A DNA stretch of 64,000 nucleotides from Lumnitzera littorea (GCA_024138015.1 JAMXBB010000010.1:55350147-55414146), one strand, 5' to 3'; shown: positions 23,130 to 35,396, numbered from the stretch's first letter. Program-made: numbers and translations. Notes: a model not told the origin generated them from the sequence alone.

Positions 23130-25785
23130 GGACAAGATTATTTCTAAAGATATATTTTAGGACAAAGCCAAATATCGAGAAGCCCATACAACACCTCATA
23201 TTGATGGAGGTCTTTAGTTTATTGAGTGCGAGCCCTGCGCTGATTCTAGAGATACCATCAAGGGAGATTCAATGTTGCACTTTACAAATGAGATGAAAGA
23301 ACTACCTCTCTCTAATACACAATTCGCATTCCTGAAGGAGCCACCCTTCAAATGGGATGATTAGGTAGCATACATTATAGAGAAGCCAGAATATGTAACT
23401 TCATTAAAGAAAGCTAAAATCCTCTATGCTATTGCTACTTTTACTCGATTGTAGTTCTTGCAAACAAGTGCAATGGAAGTATGGCAAGCAATCATCTCAT
23501 GTTGGAGTATTTAAACCTACACATTTATCACTTTGTAAGGGGAGATAACTCCAACATTAGAAGACATAGCTGTACTATTGAATCTGCATAGCTTCAAACG
23601 AGCCAACCTCACTGCTACAACATCCTCTCATAAAGAGCACAGCTTTCAAACATCACTAACGGGTGCTCTACAAGCTACCTACACTAAGAAGAAAAAGCCA
23701 TGTTTTGCTTCTTGGCTTACATATTTCTTTGAGGAGCAAAGGAAGGACATACCTTAGGTTCCAGGCCTAAGTCATTGGAAAGAGTAAGTGCGTTCATGTC
23801 CTATTTTTTTTTTTCCTTTTTTTCTTAATTCAAGTGTTGTAGTTATGTTTTCCACTCATATGTTCTCTTTCTTGTCACTATAGGTATGAGCTTTTTACTT
23901 TCATCATGTTCTGGCTTTCCTTGTTCATATTTCCCTTCTACTTAGGTTCACTTTATGAGTGCTTGGACTTGTATTACCATCCTTCCATACATTTAAAAGG
24001 TTGATATGTGATCATTTCACCTGTAGACCTGGTCTTTCTTCAACTTTTCTTTTGTGAGTGGTTCCGAAGACATTTTTCTCCTCTTACTGTATAAAATCAA
24101 CTCGGCCTTGCTCTTCCTAAAGCATGGGCCTAGGTTAAGGGATTGATTGAGCAATCACTCCTACAGCTCATTGACATTAAGGGTAGATTCACATTCTACC
24201 CTTATGTCGAGTAAATTGTAGGCTATGAAGATAGTAATGGACTTTATCCTCCTAGCTCAGATGGTGAGGTTACCTTGGTGGAAAATCGAGAAAATATCCT
24301 CAATTCTCAAGCTAGGTTCCTCTTATGGTATATTCCAAAGAGCTTACCTTAACGTCCTGACAATAAAGACTTAGCCAACTAATTTTTAGAGCGAAGAGTC
24401 ATGGTATACTCTCCCCATCTAGTTACACATTAACTTAGTTTTGATCAAGGAGTGCCTTACCTGATTACCACAACTGAAAGTTTTGAATCTAGTTACCAAT
24501 CACTATGTCCAAATGACTTTAGGAAGATTCACCCTAGAAAGCGATAACTATTCTTTCCTTCTACTGGTCACTTTAGGATTGCCTCCCTTAGATGTCTGAT
24601 AGATTGGATGAATTGCCTAGATATGTTTTGAGCTTATGCTTTTGCATCAGTAGGTGATGCACTTCATTGACCTACTATATATCGCTACAAATTCTTTTTT
24701 AAACTCCCAAGGCCTAAGTCTCAAGGTAATGGAGATGTACTAAGGGCTATTACTGAACAATCGGAATGTCCTAGTAGGACAATAGGGGTGAAATCTTCTT
24801 TAAATTCTAACATTAGCCACCCTTCACCTCCATTAGTAGATTAGAGACAATCTAAGCGAGCATTTATTTAAGAGGTAACTTTATTAGATACATCATGTTA
24901 TTTTTGTGTGTATGTATGTATTTATTTATTTATTTTACTTTGTTTCTTTGCTCTTGTAAATTGAGACAAGCTTTCCTATTGCAATCTACGAGAAGGACAA
25001 TGCTGTTAACTTAAGCTTCGGGGTTCGTTCAAATGATCCTACTACACCAATGGTAGCTTTAGATAATGATGATGAGAACTTAGTAGATTATGGTGAATCT
25101 CTAGTCTAATACAGAGACGATGATGATGATAATGGAACCGAAAAGTTGAATGATTCCCCCAAAACACAAGACATTACTTTGTCAATTAATGAGGCAGGTG
25201 ATGGTGATACTTATGTAAATGCGTTGCTATGCTTAGGGACTCTTAGAGGTGAAGTATATGCAGCATCCATTAATGTCTCTCCACCCCCAGTTACTAATTT
25301 GTCTCATCGAGACATGGTAGCAACTCCAAAAGTCATCCTAGAGGAAATAATATCCTTTCATGGATTTGACATTCCTTCTTCTCTACTGGAACCATTAGAG
25401 AGACCTTATGCTATGGATTAAGATTTTTGTAGTAAGACTCCCATGTTGGGGATAGAGTTAGCTAATACTATGGTGAAAATGTTTAGGGAAGCTACATTAA
25501 TGCTTGAGAAGTCTTAGAGGTCTCTGTCAAATGATAAGCTACAACAACTTTAGCTGTATTAAAGGGGCTCATCTTTTAAAATTCAAGGTTGGTAGCATAG
25601 AGCCTAGTGCTACCAAAGCTATGAGATTGCTAAGTTATCGTGTTGTTATGAGAAACCAAGATGAGCTAGTTGCAAGGATTCAAGCCTTATAAGATGCTAT
25701 TGAGGAGATAGACCACGAAGCAAAAGATTTATTAGATGATATGAATCTTAAGTCCATAGTAGGTTTAGATTGCCACCCTTAGTGA
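23130..25785 (+). pseudogene. Plant mobile domain (PMD, aminotransferase-like) pseudogene
   Basis: Exon 1 (to 23783) carries the PMD signature: W-Q-A-I-I-S-C-W, then T-Y-T-F-I and G-E-I-T-P-T-L-E-D-I-A-V-L-L-N-L near 23485-23590. A 100-nt intron follows (GTAAGTG at 23784, acceptor CACTATAG ending 23883). Exon 2 continues with Y-E-L-F-T-F-I-M-F-W-L-S-L-F, Y-Y-H-P-S, P-V-D-L-V-F-L-Q-L-F-F and W-F-R-R. A second possible intron spans about 24872-24961. The final part (25146-25421 is open) is acidic and low in conservation. Frame 1 has many TAG/TAA stops. PMD is known from MAIN/MAIL proteins and from ORFs carried by plant transposons. Here it runs opposite to element D, right after D's pol end, and so may be D's antisense extra ORF. 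Confidence 0.75.
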
Positions 25786-26439
25786 AGTTTAGCTATATTC
25801 ATTTGTTTCGTTGACATTCATTCTTGCCCTTTTTTTTTTTGGTGTTCGAGTTACTTTCAACACTTTCTAATAGAACTTGTTGATTGAATAAAATTTGATT
25901 TCTGTCCTATGAGGTGGCCTATGCCATTGAAACCTGTGAGGGGTCATTGTACACTTTAGGAGGTAGTGCCTCACTTAACAGCAACATTATAAAAGAAATT
26001 ATATGATGGTAAGATCTACTCCTTATAGCTTCTAAAGCCTAAAGCATATCATTGTACATTGGAGGGAGGTTCTCAATTGCTAGCAACAATAAGTTGAGCA
26101 CCTATGATATAGTCGATCATGTTTAAGTAGTGATAGTAACATGTACCAAGCGTATTGTCAATGGTCAAGAGGGTATTTCCCAATACTTAACCTTGTATCG
26201 CTTTTTCTTTACTCATTCATTTATTAGCCTTATGCACTAAGGAGTTATATCTCTAACTTTGTAGCAACAAGGAAACATGAATAGAACACATAATTAAAAC
26301 TATGCACTAAGAAGATAAATCTTTAACTTTATAGCAACAACAAGACAAAAGAAAGTAAAAGAACACAAAGAAATAAAGTAATGGAAGTTGAATGTTTCAT
26401 TCATCTGAATTGCAAATACATTGTTAGATTTACGAATAA
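25786..26439. repeat. spacer with imperfect direct repeats
   Basis: Two repeat pairs are visible. The first is 'tatgcacta.ga...aactt.gtagcaacaa' at about 26232-26268 and 26301-26341 (period near 70). The second is a 'cattgtaca..' unit with 'gcaacaat' at about 25947-25990 and 26050-26090. The spacer lies between the PMD relic and the integrase end of element D and has no coding similarity. Confidence 0.6.
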
Positions 26440-27930
26440 AACTTTTTAACATATTGAAAGTTAACAAGAGGAGTTATTGCATCGGTTTTCAGATTAAGAA
26501 GCTTATAGTAGCCACTATCATGGACCTCATGAATTATAAAAGGGCCTTCCCACTTCGATGTAAACTTTGGTGTTAGAATACCTCACCACACATGCTCTAC
26601 TATGTGAAGTACAACATTGCCTGATTAAAAAGATCTTTTCTTGACTAGGTGATCATAGACAATACTAAGTCGTCTCTAAGAATTAGCAAGGTTGTGCTTG
26701 GCGGTGTCTCACCTTTCTTTTAAGGCTTCAAGATCCAACATACATAGACTGTCTAGTCTTAATTCAGTGTTGAGGGCCAAGCATACAGAAGGACTTAAGA
26801 TTTCAAGAGGCATCACTGCCTCAAAACCATATACCAAAGAGAAAGGTGTTGCTTAAGTAAGACCTCACTTGGAAGTTTTATAAGCCTATAGTGCTAATGG
26901 TAGTTTGTTATTTCACTCTTTATGATTTTCGTGAACCATTCAACTAAGGACCTTTAAGAGTCTTGCTTGTTGCTTCTGCTTGGACATTTCCCTCTAGATA
27001 GTATAGTATAGATTTTACATGATTGACATTATAAGAAGCTAGCAGTTGTTGTACATGTGAGTTGATGAAAGGGGTACCATTATTTGAAAGGACATGCTTT
27101 AGGATCCCAACACAGCAAATAATATGCTCCTTCATAAAATTTGCTATGGCAGGTTCTATTGCATTCGTGAAGGGGATTGCCATAACCCACTTAGTGAAAC
27201 ATTTAGTCCAAATAAGGATCTATATGCACCCTTTTGATGGTAGGTTTATTGGACCAATTAAGTCAAATGCCCAAGTATGAAATGGCCATAAAATAGTCAA
27301 GTTATATAATGTTACCGTAAGAGCATGGATTGCATCACCATGTTGTTAGCATGCAATACACTTCTTGGTAAAATTGAATGCATCATTTTATATAGTGGGC
27401 CAATAGTATCCCATATCAAGCAAGTGGAGGTATAACTTCCTTCCCCCTTGATGTTCTCCATCATTTCCATAGTGTACTTCAAATAATATAGTTTATGTTT
27501 TAGGAGTTGCTATACATCGAAAAGCCTTTCCAATGAATGATACCTTATACAACTCACCCTCATGTATAAGATACTTTCTTTCTTTATGCTTCACTAATCA
27601 AGCATCTATGCTTTTCATGGGCAAAACATTATTTTTCAAGTAATCAATGTAAGGGTACATCCAATTGCTTACACTTGCTACAAAGTGGCATTCTCCTTGG
27701 TTGGGGAGTTCAACACACTTTGGGCAACTCATTTGTAGTTAGGATGCATCTTTATACATTGTTAGCTGATAATACCCAGCACAATGAATGCAACGATACA
27801 AAGGTGACCTTTCTTCTCCACACCAAATCTTATGGTATTTATCTAACTTTAAACGAGCTTCTTTTGCACAAATATACTGAGATAAGACACCTTTTGGTCC
27901 CTTAAAATATAAGATGCCATTAATACAAAT
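26440..27930 (-). pseudogene. Element D integrase, decayed
   Basis: The zinc module lies at about 27739-27951 (K-I-W-C-G-E-E-R-S-P-L-Y-R-C and A-G-Y-Y). The core part is in the ORF 26944-27183: I-C-C-V-G-I, H-V-L-S-N-N-G-T-P-F (second catalytic Asp now Asn), N-H-V-K-S and G-N-V-Q-A-E-A-T (third catalytic Glu). The C-terminal module near 26455-26580 reads F-T-S-K-W-E-G-P-F-I-I-H-E-V and Y-Y-K-L-L-N-L. These blocks are close to Tat-lineage integrases. Stops separate the blocks. Confidence 0.85.
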
Positions 27931-28266
27931 GAAGCTCCTTAAGGTTGTCATAGAAGCTGCATTTAGATGCGCTAACTATGCCTTGATGGCACTGTACTAA
28001 TCATCTTGCACTTCCTCATCCTCATCTTCATCTACTAATTGTAGAGCCATGCATGGGATGGATTTCTTAATAACTTGGACGCTCAAATTATTTTATATAA
28101 TTTGAATGGGAACTTTGGAAGCTAATGTTGCTAGAGCGTCTACATAGCGGTTGGTAAATCATTTGGCATGCTTGTATTTTATTGATTTAAACTTGCTAAC
28201 CAAAGACTACACTATAGCCCTATAAGGTGCTAATGTTGGTTCTTTGAGAGCAAATTCACCATTTTC

Positions 28267-28950
28267 CTACTTCATGATTAGGTTTGAGTCACTGCGAATG
28301 CATAAGTTAGATGCTCTAGCATTTTTAGTAGAAATATGACCAAGTAAGAGAGCTTTATACTTAACCTCATTATTGGTACATGGGAAGTCTAGCTTAAAAG
28401 CTAAAGGTATCTCTTGACGTTCTAGAGATGTTAAGATCACCCTAGCTCTTTGTTTGGTGCTACTAGAGGAGCCATCAAATTGCACTTGCCACTCTCTATC
28501 TAATTTTACTCTCATAGAGTCTTCATAGAACTTTGCAGGGATTGTATCTACAATAGGAGCCCCTTGTATCACAAGAAACCAAGCCAAAAGGTTTGCTAGA
28601 GCGTAAGATTTAATAGCCTTAGATGGTACGATTGTAATGTCAAATTTTGATAGAAGGAACTAGTTGTGACAACAAGTATTTTAATGGATCTAAATAAGTG
28701 ACAAGATTAACTCTATAAGCCAAAAAATAGTAGCATAACTTTTACAGGGTGAATACTAACGTGAGGCACTACTTTTTGCAAGCTAAATATGTCACCTCAC
28801 TTCCTTGGAGTAACCTACTCAAGTAGTAGACTGATCATTCACCACCATTTAATTCTTGAGCTAGCAAAGCCCCAATAGACTTATCTGTTTGTCAAATAAA
28901 GAATTATTGGCAACCCTTTAACCGGCATCATCATCGTTGGTAGTAAGGTA
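28267..28950 (-). pseudogene. Element D dual RNase H region
   Basis: The first RNase H (about 28620-28950) shows S-I-G-A-L-L-A-Q-E, Y-Y-L-S-R-L-L-Q-G and D-P-L-K-Y. A second, different RNase H (ORF 28267-28587, 106 codons) shows W-Q-V-Q-F-D-G-S-S-S, I-P-L-A-F-K-L-D-F-P-C-T-N-N-E-V-K-Y-K-A-L-L-L and C-I-R-S-D-S-N-L-I. These are the Asp, Glu and Asp positions of an archaeal-type RNase H. Two RNase H domains in tandem are characteristic of Tat/Ogre elements, where the first is thought to be degenerate. Confidence 0.85.
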
Positions 28951-29049
28951 AGTTTCTCCTTGATCTTTTATATGGCTTCTTCATGAGGTTGTGCCCATTC
29001 AAATGGTTTCCCTTTTTCATAAGTTGTTGTAATGGATGAGAAATTTCTG

Positions 29050-29900
29050 CCGATACAAGGATTAATCACCTAATATAGAAGACTTTTCCCATGAAGGTTT
29101 TTAATTCCCTTGGACTAGTAGGTAAGGGCATAGAACTTATAGCCTGCACCTTTGCTGGATCTACATCAATTCCTTTTCTATGAACAACAAATCCAAGGAA
29201 TTTACTAAAAGCTACCTCGAAGACACACTTCAAGGGATTCATACGCAATTTATATAAATGACATCATTCAAAGACCCTTCGTTGATAAGTCAAATGATCA
29301 GGTGCTCATCTTAACTTGACAACTATGTCATCAACATAGTCTTCCATGAAGTCATGCATCATGTTATGAAATATGGTAGTCATTGCCCTTTAATAGGTAG
29401 CTCTTACATTCTTAAGTCCAAATGGCATGATTATATAGTGGAAGTTTCCCATTGGTGTTCTAAAAGTAGTGCATTCAGCATCTCTAAGAGCCATCTTGAT
29501 TTGGTTATAGCCATTGAAGCCATCCATGAATGAGAATAATTCATGTCCAGTTGTGACATCTACTAATGTGTCAATATTTAGCAATGAGATCCTTTAGGCA
29601 AGCCTTATTAAGATCATGGAAGTCTACACAAATACGTATTTGTCCATTTTTCTTTCTAACTAGCATAATATTGGCCAGCCAAGTAGGGTGTTCGATTAGC
29701 TTAATGAAGTTAGCTTGGAGCAACTTTTGAATCTCTTTTTTTATTTGTACATTAACTTCAAGACGAAAAATTCGCTATCCCTGCTTTACTGGCTTAACCC
29801 CAGGCACGATGTTCAATCTATGTACCACTAAACTGGGGTCCAATTGTGACATTTCATCATATGTCTAAGCAAATGCGTCCTTATATTCCTTCAATAACTC
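29050..29900 (-). pseudogene. Element D reverse transcriptase, decayed
   Basis: Conserved RT blocks in order: S-F-M-D-G-F-N-G-Y-N-Q-I (first catalytic Asp) and F-R-T-P-M-G-N-F-H-Y and M-P-F-G-L-K-N in ORF 29390-29584. Then Y-V-D-D-I-V-V-K at 29327-29338 and flanks (intact YxDD), and N-P-L-K-C-V-F with F-L-G-F-V-V-H in ORF 29066-29248. The YVDD catalytic site survives, but a stop follows it within a few codons. Confidence 0.85.
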
Positions 29901-30599
29901 TACTAAGTGGACCTTAATTTCTTGCAACAAATTCTTACTAATAAAGATAGGTTGTGAAGACTCCCCTAATCTTGCCAAGTCTAATTCCTCAATCTCTTTG
30001 GCTTGGGGTTTCATTTGGTCTCACATTTAAGGAGGGAGCGAGCTAGGTTTCTTGCACTGGTATAGGATCTAAGGAAGATAAAAAAGCCTCCTTAGATCCT
30101 AAAGACCATTATAAGCAATATACCCTTCACCCATCTTTCCTAACAAAACTTTCTATGACTTGATATTTTCTTTGCTTGATCTTACCACCATAGGAGTCTA
30201 GCATTTTCCTCTTCTTCTTTTGTTTATCCTAGGTCTCCTCCCATGTAAGTAGTGGTGTGCAGAAGGGTTTGGCAATGGTAGTCTCTCCATCTTTAGCATG
30301 CTCATCTAAGAACCCTACGTTGGCTAAGTAGGACTTGTTATGTTCAAATGGGTTATTTGTAGTCGGAATGAATACATCTTTACTTTTCCAATGGCCCTTG
30401 ATGCACTAGTGCCATGTTGAAGGGATGAGGTTGTGATCGTACAGCCACTTCCTCCCCACTAGAAGAAAGTAGGATACAGGCGCGTCGATCACATAGAATC
30501 GCATAGATCCCTATACAGGTCCAACTTTAAAGTCTACATTAACATACCCTATTGTGTCTATGGTTGTTTTAATAAAGCTATTTACTATAATAGATTGTT

Positions 30600-30939
30600 T
30601 CACCAAACGTCAGTTGTCTATCCTTACAACCTTGAATATAGACATTGGTATAATGTTTATGGAAGAGCCATTATCTATGAATGTCCTCTTAATGGGATTC
30701 CCATTGAGCATACTCTCCATATAAAGAAGATGGTTATGATTAGGGTTCTTCACATACATGTCTGCATTAGCAAAGTGTATCACATTCTCATGCATGTTGG
30801 CTATCCTTTGCACTAGTTGCGTTGCACCACATTCCCCATATTGTCTGCTAGAAATATGGTTAAGTGCAGTCGCTGCTATAAGCCATACGTCTTCACTGAA
30901 TCCTAGTAAATCAAAGAACCTCCTAAAGTTAAAGGTCTT
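30600..30939 (-). pseudogene. Element D aspartic protease and upstream linker
   Basis: The ORF 30610-30813 reads N-P-I-K-R-T-F-I-D-N-G-S-S-I-N-I-I-P. This is the retropepsin active site, with D-N-G in place of D-S/T-G. Upstream text (30814-30934) stays readable in the same frame and is interrupted at 30940 by element C's 5' LTR. It resumes beyond 43953. Confidence 0.8.
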
Positions 30940-32598
30940 TGATAAGTGTAAATTACTTTACACTTTTAAAGCATGTTTAGGCATAAAATTGATCATAAAT
31001 GTGATTTAATTCTTTAGATTGGGTACTTAATTGAATAAAATAATGATTTCAGATAAATCATGAGCAAAAGGATAAAGTATACACAAAAATAATAACTTTC
31101 GAGTTAGTCATGGCCATAAAAGGGAAAGAAATAAGTGAAGTAGCATCAATCATGAGCATAATAGTAAAATCCATCCCTAGTCACACCTTTAATCACAACC
31201 ATGATCAAGGAAGTTTCGTCAATCCCCCTATCAATCAGGTAGTGATTAAATAGTAGAAGAATGATTACGACCATGGTCATAAGCGTGATGAAATCTAATA
31301 ATGTGACGAGGAGTTCACGGTCTCAATAATGGCTATAATTGGTGAAATATCACTCTTTTCAAGACTATTACACCTCGAGTCACGGGCGTGATAAAAAGGA
31401 GCACAACTATTCTTTTCAACCTTTTCACACAAACCAGTACATGGGAAATGTCAAGTGGTGCCATAAAGGGGTAGATTCAAGTTTTTTGATGGGGAAAATA
31501 TAAAAAGATATGGCAACTTCTGGAGAGGACATCAATTTTCTTAGAGTAATTTTTCAGACATAAAGAACAACACACCACTTGTCCATAACACATCCATTTT
31601 TTACCCATCCTTGCACCCAGTCTTACATTTTTTCGTTTATCTACTGTATCAATTCCAAGTGTATACTGTACTTTCCTAGAATCACGAGAGAGAGAGAGAG
31701 AGAGACGAGAATTCGTTGTTCGTGTATTCATCAAACTTCTTCAATAGAATAAAAAGGAGGTTTTACTTTTAACTTATTCCATGCTTTATTTCTGCATAAT
31801 TATGTTTTCTATCAATTTGTGTTGTTGTTTTATCATATGTAAGTAGTCTGTTAAGGCTTACTACATCTTTAGTTTGATCAAGTGCTTGAAAAAGTAATTT
31901 TCTGACGTTTGTTAATTCTAATGAATGACATTTAATGAATTTAAGCACGGTGTCATTCACAACATTGACTTAGGATATATTTTAATAGAATTGTATATTT
32001 CAATAGAATATGTTGAGAGATAATTCTATTGAATAGATCTAGTTCATTAGAACAACTTACTCCTAATAATAGAGATATTATTAGGAAAGTTGCTACATCT
32101 CTAGGGGAATTGATACATTAATACAGCATCAATGCAATCTTAGTTGGCTATTAATTAGGAAGAGATTCCAATAGACACAATTAGGATTAGAAGTAAGTAG
32201 TTTTGAGAAGAATGCCTACATACTATAATTTCCTACAGTTAACAAGTATTAGGATAAAGAGTATTTTAGTAAGATTATACTAAGTGATGAAGCAAGTCTG
32301 CATGTTAAGTATATTTTCGTAATTGTTCTTGTAATCGTTGTATCAATCACTCTAGATTGTAGATTAGTGTAGTTTAGTCAACAATTATAGTCTTAATAAT
32401 CGATCACTTGATGAAATTGACTACTAGATAATAGGAAAAATTATTAAGTACTAGTGTTTGAGTTATTTTCTCAATGGAGACGACCCTATACTCATTCGTG
32501 CTATAAAATGATAAGTACACTTGCCTATTAAACCGAGTTGAGGATATGATATAAGTTTATAAATTGTAAAAATCGAAAGCTTTGTTTAGAGGAGATCA
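30940..32598 (+). repeat. Element C 5' LTR
   Basis: Starts TGATAAGTG and ends GATCA; it pairs with 42312-43947. U3 (about 31080-31400) has a cluster of imperfect palindromes of the type ATCACGGCCGTGAT. A TATA-like box (AATATAAAAAG) lies near 31497-31507, with a GA-repeat downstream (31687-31705). A perfect 9-bp-arm hairpin, CCTAATAAT-agagat-ATTATTAGG, lies at 32062-32085. About 20 extra nt near 31975-31995 form a local duplication that is absent from the 3' copy. Confidence 0.93.
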
Positions 32599-32604
32599 AG
32601 TTTT

Positions 32605-32622
32605 TGGCACTATTGCCAAGGA
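32605..32622 (+). other. Element C primer binding site (tRNA-Asp type)
   Basis: TGGCACTATTGCCAAGGA matches the Athila PBS TGGCGCCGTTGCCGGGGA (complement of plant tRNA-Asp 3' end) at 13 of 18. All five differences are G to A or C to T. It lies 6 nt after the LTR. Confidence 0.85.
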
Positions 32623-32889
32623 AAATCAGCATCATCATTAGGAACATTAGGATTCCTGTTCTTCTAGCCTTTATTTTTCTTTTTTATAATTATTGGTAAT
32701 TTAGTCGAAATACTTGTGCTCATATTTGATTATTTGCTAAATTGCAATTTATGACCCGAAGCAACACAATTGATCTAGCTGACTTCAATCTTAAGCCCTA
32801 GAGAACACTTAGAAGTAACTTAGAGAAAGTTTGAGAAGCAAATTTTAGCCAGTAAAGAAGTAAGAGCACGAAAACTGTTGAGATCCAAA

Positions 32890-34510
32890 ATGAATAACCC
32901 AAATCAAAATGCCAAGCCGCTAATAGGAAATCAGTTCTTAAATCTAGATGATGGTATCTAAGGTGATCCACCATTAAATGTGGACCCACATCTTGATGTG
33001 AATCGAATTGTAGTACAAGCGACAATCGAGCCAGGAGTAAATCCACCTATGGCTCTAAGGACAATGTTGGATTATTGTAGGCATAACTTGGATAGGGCTA
33101 GTACCAGTATAGCTCAGCCTAAAGTTCAAGCCAATGCAATTGAAATTAAGCTAAGTATCATATAATGATCCAGCAATGTGCTTAGTTTGATGGGTTCAGT
33201 GACGATGACCCTAATAACCATTTACAACAATTCTTGGAGATATGTGACACATTCAAGATAGTTGGAGTTTTTGAGGATGCTATCAAACTTAAGTTATTTC
33301 CATTTTCTTTAAGGTCTAATGCAAAGCAGTGGCTTAACTCTATGCTACGAAATTCCATTAACATTTGGCAAGAAATGGTTGAATTGTTTATGAGAAAATA
33401 TTTCCTACCCTCAAGGATAGCTAAGCTAAGGGCAGATATTTCTTCTTTCAGTCAAATGGATTCGGAGACTCTATATGAAGCATGGGAGAGGTGGAAGGAA
33501 TTGTTAAGAAAGTGTCCTCATCATGGTCTTCTAGATTGGCATCAAGTTCAGACATTCTATAATGAACTGAACTACACCATTAAGCAACTCATTGATGTAG
33601 CCGCTGAAGGAAGCCTGAACCATAAGTCACTTGAGCAATGCATTCAATTATTTGAAGACATGGCTAATAATCATTATCAATGGTCATTTACAAGAGGAAG
33701 AGAAAGAAAGTCAGCAGGAAAACATAAATTGGATGCCACTTCCGCTTTAGCACAAAAGGTGGAACTATTGACAAGGAAAATTGATAGTCTCACAATGGGC
33801 TAGAACAAAGCTTTAGCAGTTACAGGTTCTGAGTTGGCTAACCCATCTAAGATTGATCAAGTGGAAAAAGTTAACTACCTAAGGAACCCTATCAAACCTA
33901 GCAATGATCCCTTCAGCAACACCTATAATTTGAGTTGGAGAAATCATCTAAATTTCCGATGAGGCAACAACACTGGTCAAAGTCCTAACATACCTCTGCC
34001 AAGATTTTAGAGACAAGTGCCACCTCCTTAAGGTAAACCAATGTCCATTGAGGAAATGTTGGCTCAGTACATCAAGACCTTTGAGAGCCATCACTATGCT
34101 ACAAAAGCAACCTTAAGAAATCAAGGAACCTCAATACATAACCTAGAAAATTAGTTAGGGCAGATTTCCAAGATGTTATCTAAAAGAGCTCCTAGATCAC
34201 TATTGGGCAACACGGAGACAAACCCTAAGGAGCACATTAAGGCTATGACTCTTAGAAGTGGTAAAGAGTTACAAACTTCTAAGGGGCTCTAAGACAATGG
34301 AAGAGAAGTTAAGGCCACGAATGGAGATCAGCCAGTGAATAATGGATCACCAAAAGAGAAAGTCTTACCAATCAAGCCAAAAGAATATAAGCCATAATTG
34401 CCATACCCTTTTAGACTAAGGAAAGATAAAGATGATGAGCATTATAAGAAGTTTTTGGAACTCTTTAAGCAGTTGCACATTAACCTTCCTTTAGTGGAAG
34501 CTCTGGGCTA
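32890..34510 (+). pseudogene. Element C gag
   Basis: The likely start is the ATG at 32890 (M-N-N-P-N-Q-N). The frame opens with stops, then has a long clean ORF at 33234-33803 (189 codons) carrying the gag capsid-like domain: L-K-L-F-P-F-S-L, A-K-Q-W-L-N-S-M, M-V-E-L-F-M-R-K-Y-F, S-Q-M-D-S-E-T-L-Y-E-A-W-E-R-W-K-E-L-L-R and C-P-H-H-G. Further fragments to 34500 include L-A-Q-Y-I-K-T-F-E-S and M-T-L-R-S-G-K-E-L. Typical of Athila gag, it is long. Several stops (TAG/TGA from W, Q, R codons) separate the blocks. Confidence 0.9.
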
Positions 34511-34511
34511 A

Positions 34512-35396
34512 ATGCCTAAGTATGCAAAATTTTTGAAGGAGCTTCTTTCCAATAAGAGGAAACTGGAGGAACTTTCTACTGTTATATTGGGTGGAGAATG
34601 CTCTACAGTTCTCATGATCAAGTTACCTAGGAAACTCAAGGATCTTAGTAGCTTTATTATCCTTTGTTTGATAGGAGACCTTCCAGTAAAAAAGGCATTG
34701 GTAGATCTTGGAGCCAGCATCAATTTGATTCCCTATAGCTTGTTCAAGAGATTGAATTTAGGGGAGCCCAAAAGCACTCGAATGAGCATTCAGTTAGTAG
34801 ACAGATCCATACGGTTCCCAAGAGGAGTTGTGGAAGATGTTTTGGTTAAAGTGCATGAATTTGTTTTCCTTGCAAATTCTGTAGTGCTGGATATGGATGA
34901 GGATATCGAGGTCCCACTCATATTGGGAAGACCATTCTTAACAACTATGGGTGTTGTAATTGATGTCAAGGATGGAAAGTTGGTCCTTCGAGTCAAAAAT
35001 GAGGAAATGGTGATCAAAATGCCTGACGTCTTCCAAAAATCAATGAGCAGTAATGATGAATACTTTGCAATTGATTCGTTTGACTTTAACATTTTTTAGT
35101 TTTTGCAAGACATCTTAAGTAAGGATCCTTTGGAGACATGCTTGATGAAGGGGAATGAGGTAGATCAAATGGAAGAAGTGAAAGAGATGTTCACTCGATT
35201 GGAGGTATGTAGCATGCAAGTGAAGAATTTTAGGATTGAAGAGATTGATAGGAGTTTGATTACTTGTATAAAACCTTCAGTTGAGGAGCCTCCTGACTTA
35301 GAAATGAAACAATTGCCCACTTATTTAGAATATGCTTTTCTATCTGAAGATTCTAAGTTGTCGGTTATCATATCATCAAGGCTAGATTCGTACTAA
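34512..35396 (+). pseudogene. Element C protease region
   Basis: The ORF 34512-35099 (195 codons) continues the gag frame. It begins with M-P-K-Y-A-K-F-L-K-E-L-L, the usual gag-protease linker, then reads A-L-V-D-L-G-A-S-I-N-L-I-P. D-L-G-A is the Athila form of the aspartic protease active site (family D-T/S-G-A/S). The second half has L-I-L-G-R-P-F-L, the flap/pocket block. A single stop at 35097 separates it from the linker ORF 35103-35396 toward RT. The domain itself is uninterrupted, a sign of recent activity. Confidence 0.9.

Noticed and set aside
31769..31960. 63-codon minus-strand ORF present in both LTRs of element C (also 43137-43328)
   Set aside because: It is conserved only because the LTRs are near-identical copies. 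It has no recognisable domain and reads antisense to the LTR.
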